This document shows positions 35,195-46,052 of a DNA stretch of 64,000 nt, in pieces. The position numbers and the translations under genes were made by a program. A model generated the notes under the pieces. It was not told the DNA's origin and ran no database searches. It saw only the letters and a program-made list of their open reading frames with translations. The DNA is from Intoshia linei (taxonomy: Eukaryota; Orthonectida; Rhopaluridae), in contig LWCA01000023.1 in the NCBI GenBank assembly GCA_001642005.1, forward strand, positions 1-64,000, written 5' to 3'. How positions within the stretch are numbered: the stretch's first letter is position 1; the number at the start of each line of letters is the position of its first letter.

Positions 35195-37635
35195 TTACTT
35201 TGTGTAAATTGGGTCAAACTGATAAACTTCATCATGGTGTAAATATATCAAACTATCTTCATGGTGTCCAAAAACGTTAAATATGTCTGAGGGGTCTAGA
35301 TCATCAGATTCTGTCTCTTTTTTACAACAATCTAAAATTAAATATAAATCATGTATATACACTGCTACCTGATGTGTTTGATGATTTGTGAGAATTGTGA
35401 TTTAATGGTGATATTGATTGTAAACTATTTTTTTTATCAATATCTAAATTGTTGAATTTAATTAAGTACAGTGCATGTATTTTATAAACCAGTTGCTTAA
35501 AGTGTTCACTATAACGGAACCGTGTAAGTGAAACAATAGTTTAGCGGACAGGTAAAGTGTGTCAATGTGTCAAGGTTCTCAATTTTTAACATTTTGTATT
35601 ATTTGGGACCCACACTGATCCGCGGATCGGCAGATGAAATGAATTTATTCAATAAACAATTCTCCTACATTCGTTATACTATTGTCTATATTTAAATCTA
35701 ATTTGAATCGTTTTAATATTATTTACATGTTAATACAATATAATAATTATTACAATAAAATGTAATATACGTTAATTTATGCCATCTCAAATTTAAAAAT
35801 TAACACATACGGTTATAAAATATTTAATGAATTACCCAAGGGATTATAAGATTTCGTATGTGTAACGGTATCCATGTCATCAATTTGTAAAAGAATTTGT
35901 TCTGACCCTAAATATATAAAATTAAAATTAATTTATCATTCAATACCCCGTGCATCACAAGATCGCTTCGAATAACTAGCAGGCATATAATTCTGAGCAC
36001 CATTAGTTATCTAAGTAATATTACAAAACTAAAAATATAATAAATACATCATATTTTTCTCTCAAAGCGGCAACTTTTTCAAAAGAAACCAATTGTTCCA
36101 TTTCGAGTATATACTTTCTACGTGTAGTGACTAAATTAGCCAGTGGAATATATTTTTCAAGTTCTAGAATATAAACATCCATTACATCATTAACTTTGTT
36201 CAATTCAAAATGATTCTAGATTTATACTATAAAAAGTAAATAACAACCTACGGAATGTCTGTCAAAATAATCAATAACTTTTAAAGCTTCACAGATTTCG
36301 AGGTTTTTTTGTGTTATTTTTGGAGTTTCTATTTTAGTAGGCTCTAAGCATTGTATTTCTTCCTTTACATCTTTTTCACCATCATATTTTAAATTATTAA
36401 ACACTTGGTCAATTGATTTGGCAATTTTTTTTGTTTGTTTTGTTCGCAAAACAAAACATCTATGTTGGCCAAATTTATCTGAAGCGATAAATGAAAATAT
36501 CTTCTTTACTTCCAAATATTGACAGGCAAATGACACATCTTCAATGTCTATCAATTCTTCTATTTTCTAAATTAATTTAAATTATCAAATCATTAATATA
36601 ATACACGTTTATTCAACGTATCGTAAATTATATGAATTTTAATTAATATATAAATATAACCAATCGTCTTAAATTCAAATTAAAGACATCAAATCCTACT
36701 CCTATACAGGGGTATATAATGTATATAACCTAATTTTTTTGAAATTGGACGTCATTAAAGAGAAGGCGTCACTATATAATCTTATTTTTATTTCAGTGTA
36801 ATCAAATAAAAGATCATTCTAAAAATTAAAAAGTCGGACCTCCACAATTAAAATCTGTTTGTACGAAGTACGCAACAGCCGAGCCAATATTACAATAATT
36901 ATTAATTGTTATTGAGAATAACTTAAACCTTTGTTTTATAATCCAATATTTCAATTTTTTTTTCATAAATAATCAAATCTTTCTTAGAAGCAGACATGTT
37001 TGATGTTTTGTTGATCTCGAAACTGAACTAAATTACAAATAATTATATTTATACATTTTATTTAATTTTTGGTAAAATTACAATTTGGAATTGTATACAC
37101 TACAAGTTTTCCCAGAGCGTGTTTTTATCTATTTTTCAGTTTCAGAATTTGAGCCCATTGAAAAACCAAACTTTCCCTTTTGTATAAAACAAACCAGCCC
37201 AACAATTTAATAAAACATACATTCTGGAACGCGTTTTGAAATCATTAACATTGTCGTTAATCTCAGCCTCAAAAACCCATACCTTCATGGTCAAAACTCT
37301 AAATTACCTTTGTTTTAAAAATAAAACTTCCTAAAATTTTATAAAACATACATTCAGGGATAGTTTTTAAAATCATAAGCATTAACATAAATGGAAACAT
37401 CAAAAAAGATAATTTTTACTATCAAAACACCCCAGATAAACCTTTTTTTAATGAAAACAACCCTATAATTTTTATAAACTATTTAAAAAAATTCAAAACC
37501 CCTGCAGGGGGTTTAAATTCTAACTTGTGTCAAAGTTACCATATAATATTAATGTAAACGTACCAATGCTTTTAGGTATGCATCTTCTATAACTTGTTTG
37601 CCCCTATAATCGTCGACATTGACAATTCCAATTAA
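35195..37635 (-). CDS. PTB/PID-domain adaptor protein (CED-6/GULP- or Dab/Numb-like), 5' end unresolved
   Basis: Minus-strand exons: 37564-37635 (LIGIVNVDDYRGKQVIEDAY, first strand and helix of a PTB domain), 36929-37027 (KKDLIIYEKKIEILDYKTK), 36252-36566 (VSFACQYLEVKKIFSFIASD and CFVLRTKQTKKIAKSIDQVF, the C-terminal PTB helix), 36048-36215 (helical, possible coiled coil), 35947-36010, 35836-35907, 35195-35331 (acidic tail, stop). All junctions are in phase. PTB adaptors bind NPxY tails of membrane receptors in engulfment, endocytosis or polarity (family knowledge). The C-terminal tail has DPSDIFNVFG, which could act as an endocytic motif, but this is inference. The initiating exon is missing to the right of 37635. 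The R1 repeat fills the first visible intron. Confidence 0.72.
36855..36895 (-). repeat. Inverted copy of the short palindromic repeat
   Basis: CTGTTTGTACGAAGTACGCA is the diverged reverse complement of the words at 11224, 27558 and 58531. It lies in the PTB-adaptor intron. Confidence 0.5.
37080..37545 (-). repeat. R1 repeat, reverse orientation
   Basis: Contains reversed R1 modules: 'CCTTCATGGTCAAAACTC', 'ATAAAACATACATTCTGG' and repeated 'ATTTTATAAAACATACATTC' words spaced roughly 150 bp apart, which shows the internal monomer structure of the repeat. Non-coding; within the PTB-adaptor intron. Confidence 0.65.
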
Positions 37636-38964
37636 CTAAATAATTATAATATAAAACTTGTCATAAGTATAAATTAAATAACAATTAAAGTAAAAAACCC
37701 TTTATAAAATGGTGGAATGGATCAATTTCATGAAATTAAATTTACATGTACATTACATGCATATTAGGGGTGTAAGTCAAAATTTTATATCAAAAGTACA
37801 CCCACTCATCTTATGAACAATTTTTGTGTCTTCAATTTGCACCTAATCTTGCTTTACAATTCTTTAAAAAAACGTTGGGGCTATGCCTTTAAAATTTTGA
37901 ACATAATATCGTTCATCGTAACTAATATNTGAATTAAAATTAATCCTTAATTCACTTATATAAATTAACACCATATTTGTCATTTATCTGAATCGGAATA
38001 AATAGCAATAGTAGGATTAATGCAGTGCTTCTCATGGGGGTGACTGGTCACTCAAAGAGGTGAATACGAAAATTTAGATGATTGTAGGCGAATCTACAAT
38101 TTTCAACATATTTCATTAAATCATCCAATTTAATATAATCTTATGAGAAAAAACCAAAATTTTACTAACCCTTTAAGGAAGAAATCTCTTTTTACCAATA
38201 TTTTTTTAAAAATCCATTTTTACCAAAGTTTTAGAATAAAAACTACCCTATATTATTCCAAAATAAAAAACCAAATTTTACCAACCCTTAAGGAAAAAAA
38301 TCGCTTTTACCAATATTTTTATAAAAAATCCCATTTTACCAAATTTTTAGATCAATAATTTTTCTGACTGGTTCTATAAAAAAAAACCTGATTTTAAAAA
38401 AATTTGAAAAATCTCCTTTTACTACTATTTTTTTGAAAAAACATTAATTATTAATTTTTCGGTAAATAATTAATAATAATTGGACAACAGAAAAAAGTTT
38501 TATTAAAAACCGATTTGTTGATACATTAGAGTGGAAGACACAAAAAAAATATGTAAATATTAATAATGACATAAAAAAAGATATCAGTGACTGCCTTGAT
38601 TTTGTGTGCCCTTCGCTAACATTTGAGAAACTGGGGCAAAGTCAAGAATATAACTTTTTGATTAAAATATTTTAAATAGACCTTGAATAAAATCTCATTT
38701 TAATTTTTCAATTTAAAGTAAAATAATATATTAAGTTATGATCAGATGTATTGCCCAGGGCCGCACGTTGTGCACCCCTACTCTAAGAGGTATCGCTCTA
38801 ACAATACATATAACAAATGAATGTTTGCCGTTAAATGGAATTTTTTAAAAGATGAGCTAAAAATAAAAAATTATAACGTTGATCTATTGTTGTATGAATC
38901 AGTATTTTATTAATTAAGGATTAATATATTAATTGGTTAACATATTTAGGTAAATAACAAAAAC
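37636..38964. other. Repeat-rich region between the PTB-adaptor and ankyrin genes
   Basis: Contains a foldback-family fragment (37768-37935) with a single N at 37929. From 38023 (CAGTGCTTCTCATGGGGG) to about 38450 is a reverse partial copy of the 28195 MITE with its tandem units. Around 38490-38675 there is an open stretch (FVDTLEWKTQKKYVNINNDI ending in a stop) with no recognised family. The missing first exon of the PTB gene may be here. Confidence 0.55.
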
Positions 38965-40338
38965 ATGATTAATTCTTATTCTCGGTGTGTTCCAACAAAC
39001 ACATCATTGAATAATTACAATAATTGTAATTCTTGTAATATGAAAACAGAAGAAAAATTGTCACTTATACGAAGTGGATTAAATAATAATTTACAATATC
39101 AAAAGTATAATAAGGTAGATTTTGGAACTCAGACGGTAGGTATTATTTATCCATTCAAAAATCCAAACCAAAAGGAAAAATCTTGTAATGTTATTAACAA
39201 TAATTCAGCCTCAAAATCAACTTATACATATTTGAATCAAATTAGCCCTGGTAAAGGTAAATTTATAGTTTTAAAATTTTGTTAACTAATTCGTAAATTC
39301 TTGTTACGGATCGGATGTGACTCTTGGTACAATGTAGACTAACATGATCATATGATCAGATTGAATTTAAAATAAATGAATTTTTCAACATATTTTTAAT
39401 TTTTAGGTTATTGGAGAGTTCAACTGGACCACATGTATGCTCACATAAAATCTTACGCAACTAAAAACGCAAATTTTCGTGATTTAATTTCTGAAGTGAA
39501 TTTAGGAAAGGTACACTAAAAATAAAAATATGAATAATATAACATTGAATAAATATTCTAGATTATATCTACAACAGTAACAGAAGATTCAACAGAGTTT
39601 ACAATGTCGGCTACATTCCAATATCACGGAACTACTCTAGTTCGAACCATGAAAAAAGAAAAAGTTCTTCATAAGTTCAGTAGTAATAAAAGTTTATCTT
39701 ACATAATTAAAAATGTAAAATAGATCTTCTTCAAGACCGTATGCCTGAGAAAAAGAAATTAAGCATAGAAGATAAAAAATGTCATTATGAGAAACAATTT
39801 CTCAAATCCGTTGGAAATCGTAATTCAAAATTAGATGAAATTCAGTATTTTATAGATAATGTAAGTTTCTAAAACATTTAGGCATAAAATAATTTGAAAA
39901 TAGGGTATTAACGTGGATGCAAAAAATAAACACGGTATGAGTGCATTACACATTGCTGTCACAACAAATTACCACAAATTAGTTAAATTGTTATTGGAAA
40001 ACGGAGCAAACATTAATATATTGTCTAAACCGTAAATGTTGAGAAAATTATATAAAAATTATTTTAGTAAAAATAATACTCCCTTACATGATTCAATTTT
40101 GAATGGGAATGACGGTATCAAAATTATTGAAATTTTACTCGGGTAAAAACGATTCTCACAATTTACATATAGACTTAAAATTTTTAGATTCGGTGCTGAC
40201 GCGAGACGGACAAATAATAAAAAACAAACACCATATGATATAGCAGTTAATCTTGGACTAAAAAAAATTGCTAGTTTATTATATAAACATGTCACCAACA
40301 AACAAATCGAAAGCTGCATTATTGACAAAAAATTGTGA
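38965..40338 (+). CDS. Ankyrin-repeat protein
   Basis: Exons: 38965-39256 (ATG; Asn/Ser-rich N-terminus with FGTQTVG), 39407-39510 (GYWRVQLDHMYAHIKSYATK), 39562-39679, 39724-39860, 39904-40031, 40068-40142, 40188-40338 (stop). Four of the six introns are 36-51 bp. The C-terminal half has about three ankyrin repeats: KNKHGMSALHIAVTTNYHKL with LLLENGANIN, NNTPLHDSILNG with LLGFGAD, and NKKQTPYDIAVNLGLKKIAS. Ankyrin repeats mediate protein binding. The N-terminal half has no domain I recognise, so the cellular role is unknown. A splice acceptor (ATATTTAG) lies 16 bases before the ATG, hinting at a 5' UTR intron or trans-splicing. Confidence 0.8.
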
Positions 40339-40427
40339 AAATAAATTTTATTGTTTTTAGATTTGATTTATTTTACAATTTCGGGTTATTTAGATTTAAC
40401 ATAAATTAAATTATATGAAGAAAAAAA

Positions 40428-40501
40428 AGACCCTGGAGGGAATCGAACCCCCGATCTCCTGATCCGAAGTCAGGCGCCTTAATCCGCTAGGCCACAGGGC
40501 C
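40428..40501 (-). tRNA. tRNA-Arg (anticodon UCG)
   Basis: Full cloverleaf on the minus strand. The acceptor stem GGCCCTG/CAGGGTC has one G-U pair. The D arm is GCC...GGC, and the anticodon stem CCTGA/TCAGG frames a loop with TCG. The T arm GGGGG-TTCGATT-CCCTC is closed. There is no intron. The discriminator base would be U (complement of A40428), unusual for Arg tRNAs, which mostly carry A or G. A T-run termination signal would be expected downstream on the minus strand, and TTTTTTTT (complement of 40421-40428) is present. Confidence 0.95.
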
Positions 40502-40722
40502 ATGTTTTATCTTTATATTCTGAATACTAAACGCAAACTTTATATAATTTCAAAATTATTTCTGTATTTAAACTGTTAATTATTTGTTGATTAACATTTA
40601 TATTTTTCAATTTATTCATTTTTTAATGCTTTTTTTCATTAAAGTTTACCTTCAAATTATTTTTATACAATACATTTTATTGAAATTGTCAGGGTTGTTA
40701 ATTTAAAGTGTACGTTATTGAC

Positions 40723-43700
40723 ATGAACCAACTCAGAACGCAGGTTTGATTCATTTCATTTTAATTGGTATATAAATTAATTTAGCAATGGGCTACATTT
40801 ACCAGAGTTTGGTATGAATTTGATGCTTATCATCAGTGTCCTTTTTTATCTGCTAAACTCATTACTAAATTTTTGGAAGGACGACACAAACCTATTTATC
40901 ATCGATATGGTTTTCTTTTTGTTTGTTTAAATATCTTGTATTTTAGCTGATGTTGGCGATCATGTTGTAATTAAAAATAGTAAACATATTTCTATGCGAA
41001 GCGAATTATGGAGGGTTTTTAGATATGAACATTTTCCAAGGTAAAATAAGATTTTTTCAAATTATGACCCTTGGAGAGGTCACTAAGTGATATACGACAT
41101 CATATACATGTATTGTCATGAATTTTTTTTTAATGTCTACTGTTCATTTTTGGGTGGTTTCAAGCTGGTTGGTACGGCTTTGGCTAGATTTATTGAATAT
41201 TTTTTTAGTTTAATGTTATAATTTGCTAAATGTTGGACCACAAAAATGTTATTTTCGTATTATACTATAAAATATAAATTTATGAGATTGCATTCTTGAA
41301 AAATTAGTAGAATTTATAAATTTTTTGAGATTTTTAAAATTATCATTTTATAATCAAAATTTTTTTGGATAATCGGAAACTGACTCACAAACAAACCACT
41401 TATTTTATGAATTTTAATGTTATTTTATTATTAATTATAATTTGGAAAATTATATATCGGAAATTATCATTTAGTATAAATAATTTTTTTTTAATTTAAA
41501 TTTACAATTTTTTAATATTGTTTGGTTTATGGTATTATAAAACTTGCTCTATTTGACAAATAAATGAAATTCTATATGATTCCTGACTAATGTAACAATT
41601 TAGATATGCTAAACTAAAAAAATTTACGAGAACGGCTTGGGTTACGCATAAACTGGATCCAACTGAGGTAATATGCAAGTATATATGTCAGGGTGGTCAA
41701 ACATATGATGAGTGAGGACCAACAAATCAATTTTGCAAATTTCGCGGGACGCAACATTAAAAAATAAAATGTAGTCCAAAGGCAAGTGTAAGTCAAAATA
41801 GTACAAAAGGTCCAAAAATTAGAATTATTATGGTAAAGTACAAAAGTAAGTAGTTGAGAGTAATTAGTACAGAAAGATAAATTTATTTTTCAAAAATTTA
41901 AATTAATTCTAGATAGTGTAATTATAATGTTTTTCAAAATATATTACTGAACAATTTCGCGGGCCGCACAATTTGATCTGGCGGACTACGCTGTGGACCA
42001 GCCTGATATATGTTATACTTTTTTTATTGATGCCTATCCATACTTTTTTTATAAAAAAATCTAAACAAGTTTAAATCAAAATTCTTTGGGAAGTTATCTT
42101 TATTTTGTAAATATTTACGAGTATTTTAGGGTAGGCTCCAGACAAATAAAACAATTTTTAAGGGTTAAATAGCGTAAAAAATGTTGAGAATTCCTGTTCT
42201 ATTCCACTTGACAGAATTATTGAACTAAGAATCATTATTTAGAATCAAAGAAATGAAAAGTTGAATTATTATTTACGATAATTTTAATAACATAATAGTA
42301 ATGCGATCATAGCCGAACCAACTATGTTCGCCCTTAGAAATGATAAATGGGCCCTAACCACTTCTACATAGGCTTGGATTTAAATATACAGTCGATTCTG
42401 TTCTATATGAACATGAACAGACCAGGATTTGATCTTGTTCATACTATACTGTAATATGAACGTATATGAATGGCGATAATAATATAATTAAAAGTTTCAA
42501 AATATCCAATCAATGTTTTTTCAAACAAAATTATCGTGTTCATATATAACAGAATTGACTGTATTTTAAGTTTGCATTTGATACAAAAAGTAGTCATGAT
42601 GTTCAAAAATATAATTTTTTTAATTCTCAATTTGGAAGAATGATATCCTATTTTACAAATATTTCGTATATGCCCTAGACGAGGGTTCATATACGTTGGT
42701 TTCCGTTTTAAATACGTTGCTGAGGTTAATCTTTCTGTAATTTATAATAATTATTCAAGTTTTCTCAATTTACGTGTTATTAAATGATAATTATATGTAA
42801 ATAACTGAATTCATTAGTAATACGTACAAAATATATGTACTTCAGGAGAATCAAATTATAGTTAGTTATTGGAAGAATAATTTTCTACCCCTTCTTCAAA
42901 ATTGATGATTTATATCAGGCATTCTCAACCCTATTTCGCTGTGGACCCCTAAGATGATATTACAAAAAACCTTGGATTCCCAAAAAAATTAATAATAATG
43001 ACAATTTTTAATGAATCATTACATTTGGGTGAAACGAATGATGGTCAAAAGACATGGAGTACTCTATTTTTGCGAGGTGATAAACTTGATGAATTATTAA
43101 TATTAACCTTTAATCCGTCAATGTTCCCAAAATGGAACATGGTATTGTTTACAGTACATTATTAATTGTTTACTACATATTTTATCAGATCTTTATTAAG
43201 TCTGTATTATCTATGTTCCCTGTGAAGAATTAATATTTTATATCCCTTGGTTGATGTTTCATAGAATCATGAATATTGACTGATTTTTTGTCCCATTTTC
43301 AGTTTGAAATTTAAAGCTTCTTTTATGACTAGAAACTTGGCTCGGTCATAAATTTTAATAAAATAATTAAATAAAAACGCTGCTCCTAAAATAGAAGAAT
43401 GGAGGTTTCCCAATAAGTTTTTACACTCGTAAGTAATTTAATTTAATACCAAAGAATTTACTTTTACATGATTTTCACGTTTTATATTAGTATTTCTGAG
43501 CCTTTATGTTTTAAAAACGACTTTATGTTACTGAAAATGTCTATAATATGTAATAAATGTATATAATTTTAATGGAGTCCCAAAAAAGTGCTGTGGACCC
43601 CAAGGGGTCTACATATACCCCGTTGAGAATGGCTGATTTATATGACTGACTTGATCTTACCTGATCGTTGGGTGACATGTATGTCATCGGAAAACCTTGG

Positions 43701-44155
43701 TATAGAAAACCCAGTCAACTGTTATACTGTTAATGGCATATACATTATTAGATTTTAGGTAATCAGAAAAGCAATTTATTCGAGAATGTTCAATCACCTT
43801 ATTAGGAAAACAGATATGGAAAGATTGCACATTTTTCCCGAGGTACATTTTTTGATATAACGTATTGCACAATGTACATATTTATTATTGGATGTATTCA
43901 ACTTAGGCAATACCTGATAATATACAAAAGCGTATAGATTATAAATTACCTAAGGTTATGAATATTGAAAAAAGTTTGGATCAATATTCGCAAGATGAAA
44001 TTGACAAATTTCCTCGTTTATTTAAAAGGTACTTACACTACATACACTCTAACCTTTTAAATTTAAATTTTAGTCCTAAATATTACGTTATGGACCCAAG
44101 TGAACGCTGTGAAGATAATGCCAAAGATGTTAGCTTTGAATTTATAGAAAAGTAG
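40723..44155 (+). CDS. MRPL13: Mitochondrial ribosomal protein L13 (uL13m)
   Basis: Component of the large subunit of the mitochondrial ribosome. Exons: 40723-40743 (MNQLRTQ), 40786-40909 (QWATFTRVWYEFDAYHQCPF, RHKPIYHRY), 40947-41040 (DVGDHVVIKNSKHISM), 41604-41667, 43759-43842 (VIRKAIYSRMFNH...MERLHIFPE), 43907-44028 (LDQYSQDEIDKFPRLFK), 44074-44155 (stop). All junctions are in phase, and the order of motifs follows animal MRPL13 from end to end. Total length, about 190 residues, is close to the family. The intron 41668-43758 is 2.1 kb and contains a hAT MITE and unassigned sequence; the first intron is 42 bp. Confidence 0.95.
41041..41603. other. MRPL13 intron 3, nothing recognised
   Basis: AT-rich, without ORFs. 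The neighbouring stretch 41690-42900 in the next intron contains an inverted pair GGACGCAACATTAAAAAA / GGCCGCACAATTTGATC near 41690-42000 that may be a MITE of the 'GGTGGTCAAAC...GACCAGCC' type, but I could not define its ends. Confidence 0.4.
42916..43635. mobile_element. hAT-type MITE, 720 bp, exact 8-bp TSD
   Basis: Left end CAGGCATTCTCAACCC and right end GTTGAGAATGGCTG are inverted. Subterminal GTGGACCCC / GGGGTC words are also inverted. Identical ATTTATAT flanks lie at 42908-42915 and 43636-43643. Non-coding; within the last large intron of MRPL13. Confidence 0.92.
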
Positions 44156-44620
44156 ATACATTCGTTTCCAAATTTAAAATTAATTTATACATTTCCGATC
44201 ACTGTACAAATACATTAAATACCATTAATCATATTTACTTATAATTTTTTTATTCATGGTTATTAGTAGGACAATATTGTATTTACGTGTCAAGAACCAC
44301 TTCAAAATAAAAGTAAACGATAATGATCTAATTTTACCTGAAAATTAGTCTTTTTCTCCATGCGCTACCCCAGACTTTTGAAGTATGTCTATGCAATGAA
44401 TTAATTCAAAGTCATTCATAATTATCAAAACCTTGAAATATTTTGGCCTTCGTTTACTATTTGAACAATTTTTATTTTTTAGTGTCCCCTACACCTAAAA
44501 AGAGTATACAAATTTCAAAATAATGGAATGGTAAAATTTTAATTTGATACAAATGTACAAATAAATCAAGGTTTAAAATCAAATGGCCAAGCCGATTGCC
44601 TTTCATCGGCTATATTTAAT
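44156..44620. other. Convergent spacer between MRPL13 and NAA10
   Basis: 465 bp between the two stop codons with no ORF or recognised repeat. AATAAA-like words are present on both strands. Confidence 0.5.
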
Positions 44621-45429
44621 TCATGTGTATAAAAATATAATGAAATTACTATTAAACATTTTTTTCATGACGTAGGCATCTTCTCCATCAGCATAATATT
44701 TGGGTTCCGTTTTAATTATCCTATATAATTAACAAATTACATAAAGTTTAAGTGTTCCTAACAGTGCATATACGGGAACAAATATATATCTTTATAAAAC
44801 GTCAATATAAATATAGTTAAAATTTCAAAATTTAGTCATTAAAATGTTTGAGGACTCACTCAGTAATCAAGTTAAAAAAATATAAAATCATTTAATGTAA
44901 AATTACTTGAATTTAAAATTATCTTTATACATGTGTAAAGCTGCTCTATTCGAAACTCTAACATGTAAAGATACTTCTTTTGCGCCGCGAATGTTGGTCA
45001 TTGTGTTTATAGTCAAGTCCATCAATTTTTTCGCTATACCCATTCTCCTATGAGTCCTTTTGCACGCCTATAATCAAAATTAACCGAAATAAATGAGAAA
45101 TTACCACTGAAGTAATATGCCCTGTGGGAGGATCATCTTCCCTAAATAAAACTATTAAACATAATTATTGTATTACAATTTAGCCAAAACATATCCTACA
45201 ATTGACCCATCATCATCTTCAGCCACAAATGTCAACTAAATTTATAAAAAAACTGAAACCGAAAAAAATACAGATGGACACATTAAATAATGATAAAAAT
45301 AGTATCGCAATTGATAATTTTCTGGTAAGCTTTCCAAGTTGCATTCCTGAATCTTAATCAAATCTTGTGGCTAAATAGTCAATAATTTTCATTTTTTGAA
45401 AAAAATACTTTTGCACGTCTGATATTCAT
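44621..45429 (-). CDS. NAA10: N-alpha-acetyltransferase 10 (NatA catalytic subunit)
   Basis: Exons on the minus strand: 45409-45429 (MNIRRAK), 45272-45370 (ECNLESLPENYQLRYYFYHY), 45177-45235 (FVAEDDDGSIVGYVLAK), 45105-45141 (GHITSV), 44907-45067 (CKRTHRRMGIAKKLMD, the acetyl-CoA loop; VSLHVRVSNRAALHMY), 44621-44720 (EPKYYADGEDAYVMKK, stop). All are in phase. NAA10 acetylates N-termini of Ser/Ala/Thr-starting proteins with NAA15 on the ribosome (family knowledge). The usual PENYQ motif, R/Q-x-x-G-x-A/G loop and YYADGEDAYAM box are intact. The protein stops soon after the box, at about 160 residues, lacking the acidic tail of vertebrate NAA10. The start lies 36 bp from TSR2. Confidence 0.95.
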
Positions 45430-45465
45430 CAATAAAGTTACTTTTAATTATTTGAAAAAATATAA
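45430..45465. promoter_or_regulatory. 36-bp bidirectional spacer between NAA10 and TSR2 starts
   Basis: Only 36 bp, almost entirely A/T, separate the divergent start codons. It contains TTTTAATTATTTG and AAAAAATATAA. Both 5' UTRs and the shared core promoter must fit here or extend into the opposite gene's first exon or intron. No alternative upstream start was seen for either gene. Confidence 0.7.
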
Positions 45466-46034
45466 ATGGATTTTAGTATTATTGTTACGAAAATATTTTC
45501 ATCTTGGTCAACTTTACAAGTATAAACTAATTTTTTAATTTGGAAATGTTTAATAGTTTCTAAAGAAAAATAGCGAACATCCACATGTAAACGAAATTTG
45601 CGAATGGTTAATTTCTGTCGTTGTGGATTGGTTCAAGATGAATGGTTTCCTATTTTTTTTAATTTACTATTTCTATTTAGATGACATACAAAATTATGAA
45701 TTGTCCAGTTTTATACAAGAAATACTGGATAATGAATTAAATGTTTATATTGATGACGGATCATTAAACCTAGTTGTTTTTGATTCTGCATAGTTTAATT
45801 TTCGTCTTAGATATCATCTACCTTATGCGAATGTTATAGAAATCTATCAAATCAAAAATTAGAACCCATAACCGTTTTATTGGAAAAACTCGATATAACC
45901 AAAACTTCATATACCATAACACCTTTCGAGGTTCATTGAATTTAATGTATTTAAATATCTTTTAGACAACCAAAATTAACTCTACGAAACCTGAAAAACA
46001 AATTGACGAAGACGGATGGATCTTAAATTCATAA
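45466..46034 (+). CDS. TSR2: Pre-rRNA-processing protein TSR2
   Basis: Escort protein for eS26 and factor for 20S pre-rRNA processing (family knowledge). Exons: 45466-45519 (MDFSIIVTKIFSSWSTLQ), 45557-45644 (VNEICEWLISVVVDWF), 45681-45772 (LSSFIQEILDNELNVYIDDG), 45811-45930, 45966-46034 (QIDEDGWILNS). The diagnostic WGG-region pattern (D-N-E-F-D/N...V-x-D-G-S-L) and the C-terminal D-G-W-x-I/L motif are both present. Introns are 35-38 bp. Every phase agrees. Length, about 140 residues, is a little short of yeast and animal TSR2. It is head-to-head with NAA10 and tail-to-tail with PSMF1 (18 bp between stops). Confidence 0.93.
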
Positions 46035-46052
46035 AATGTATAATTTTTTTAA

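Noticed and set aside
38143-38358. 71-codon ORF with repeating 'FTNPLRKKSLF' pattern
   Set aside because: It is the translated tandem unit of a MITE related to 28195-29121, not a gene. The apparent protein repeat is a DNA repeat.
39706-39723. Premature stop (AAA TAG) in the ankyrin gene
   Set aside because: A 44-bp intron (39680-39723) with good splice sites removes it and restores phase with the next exon.
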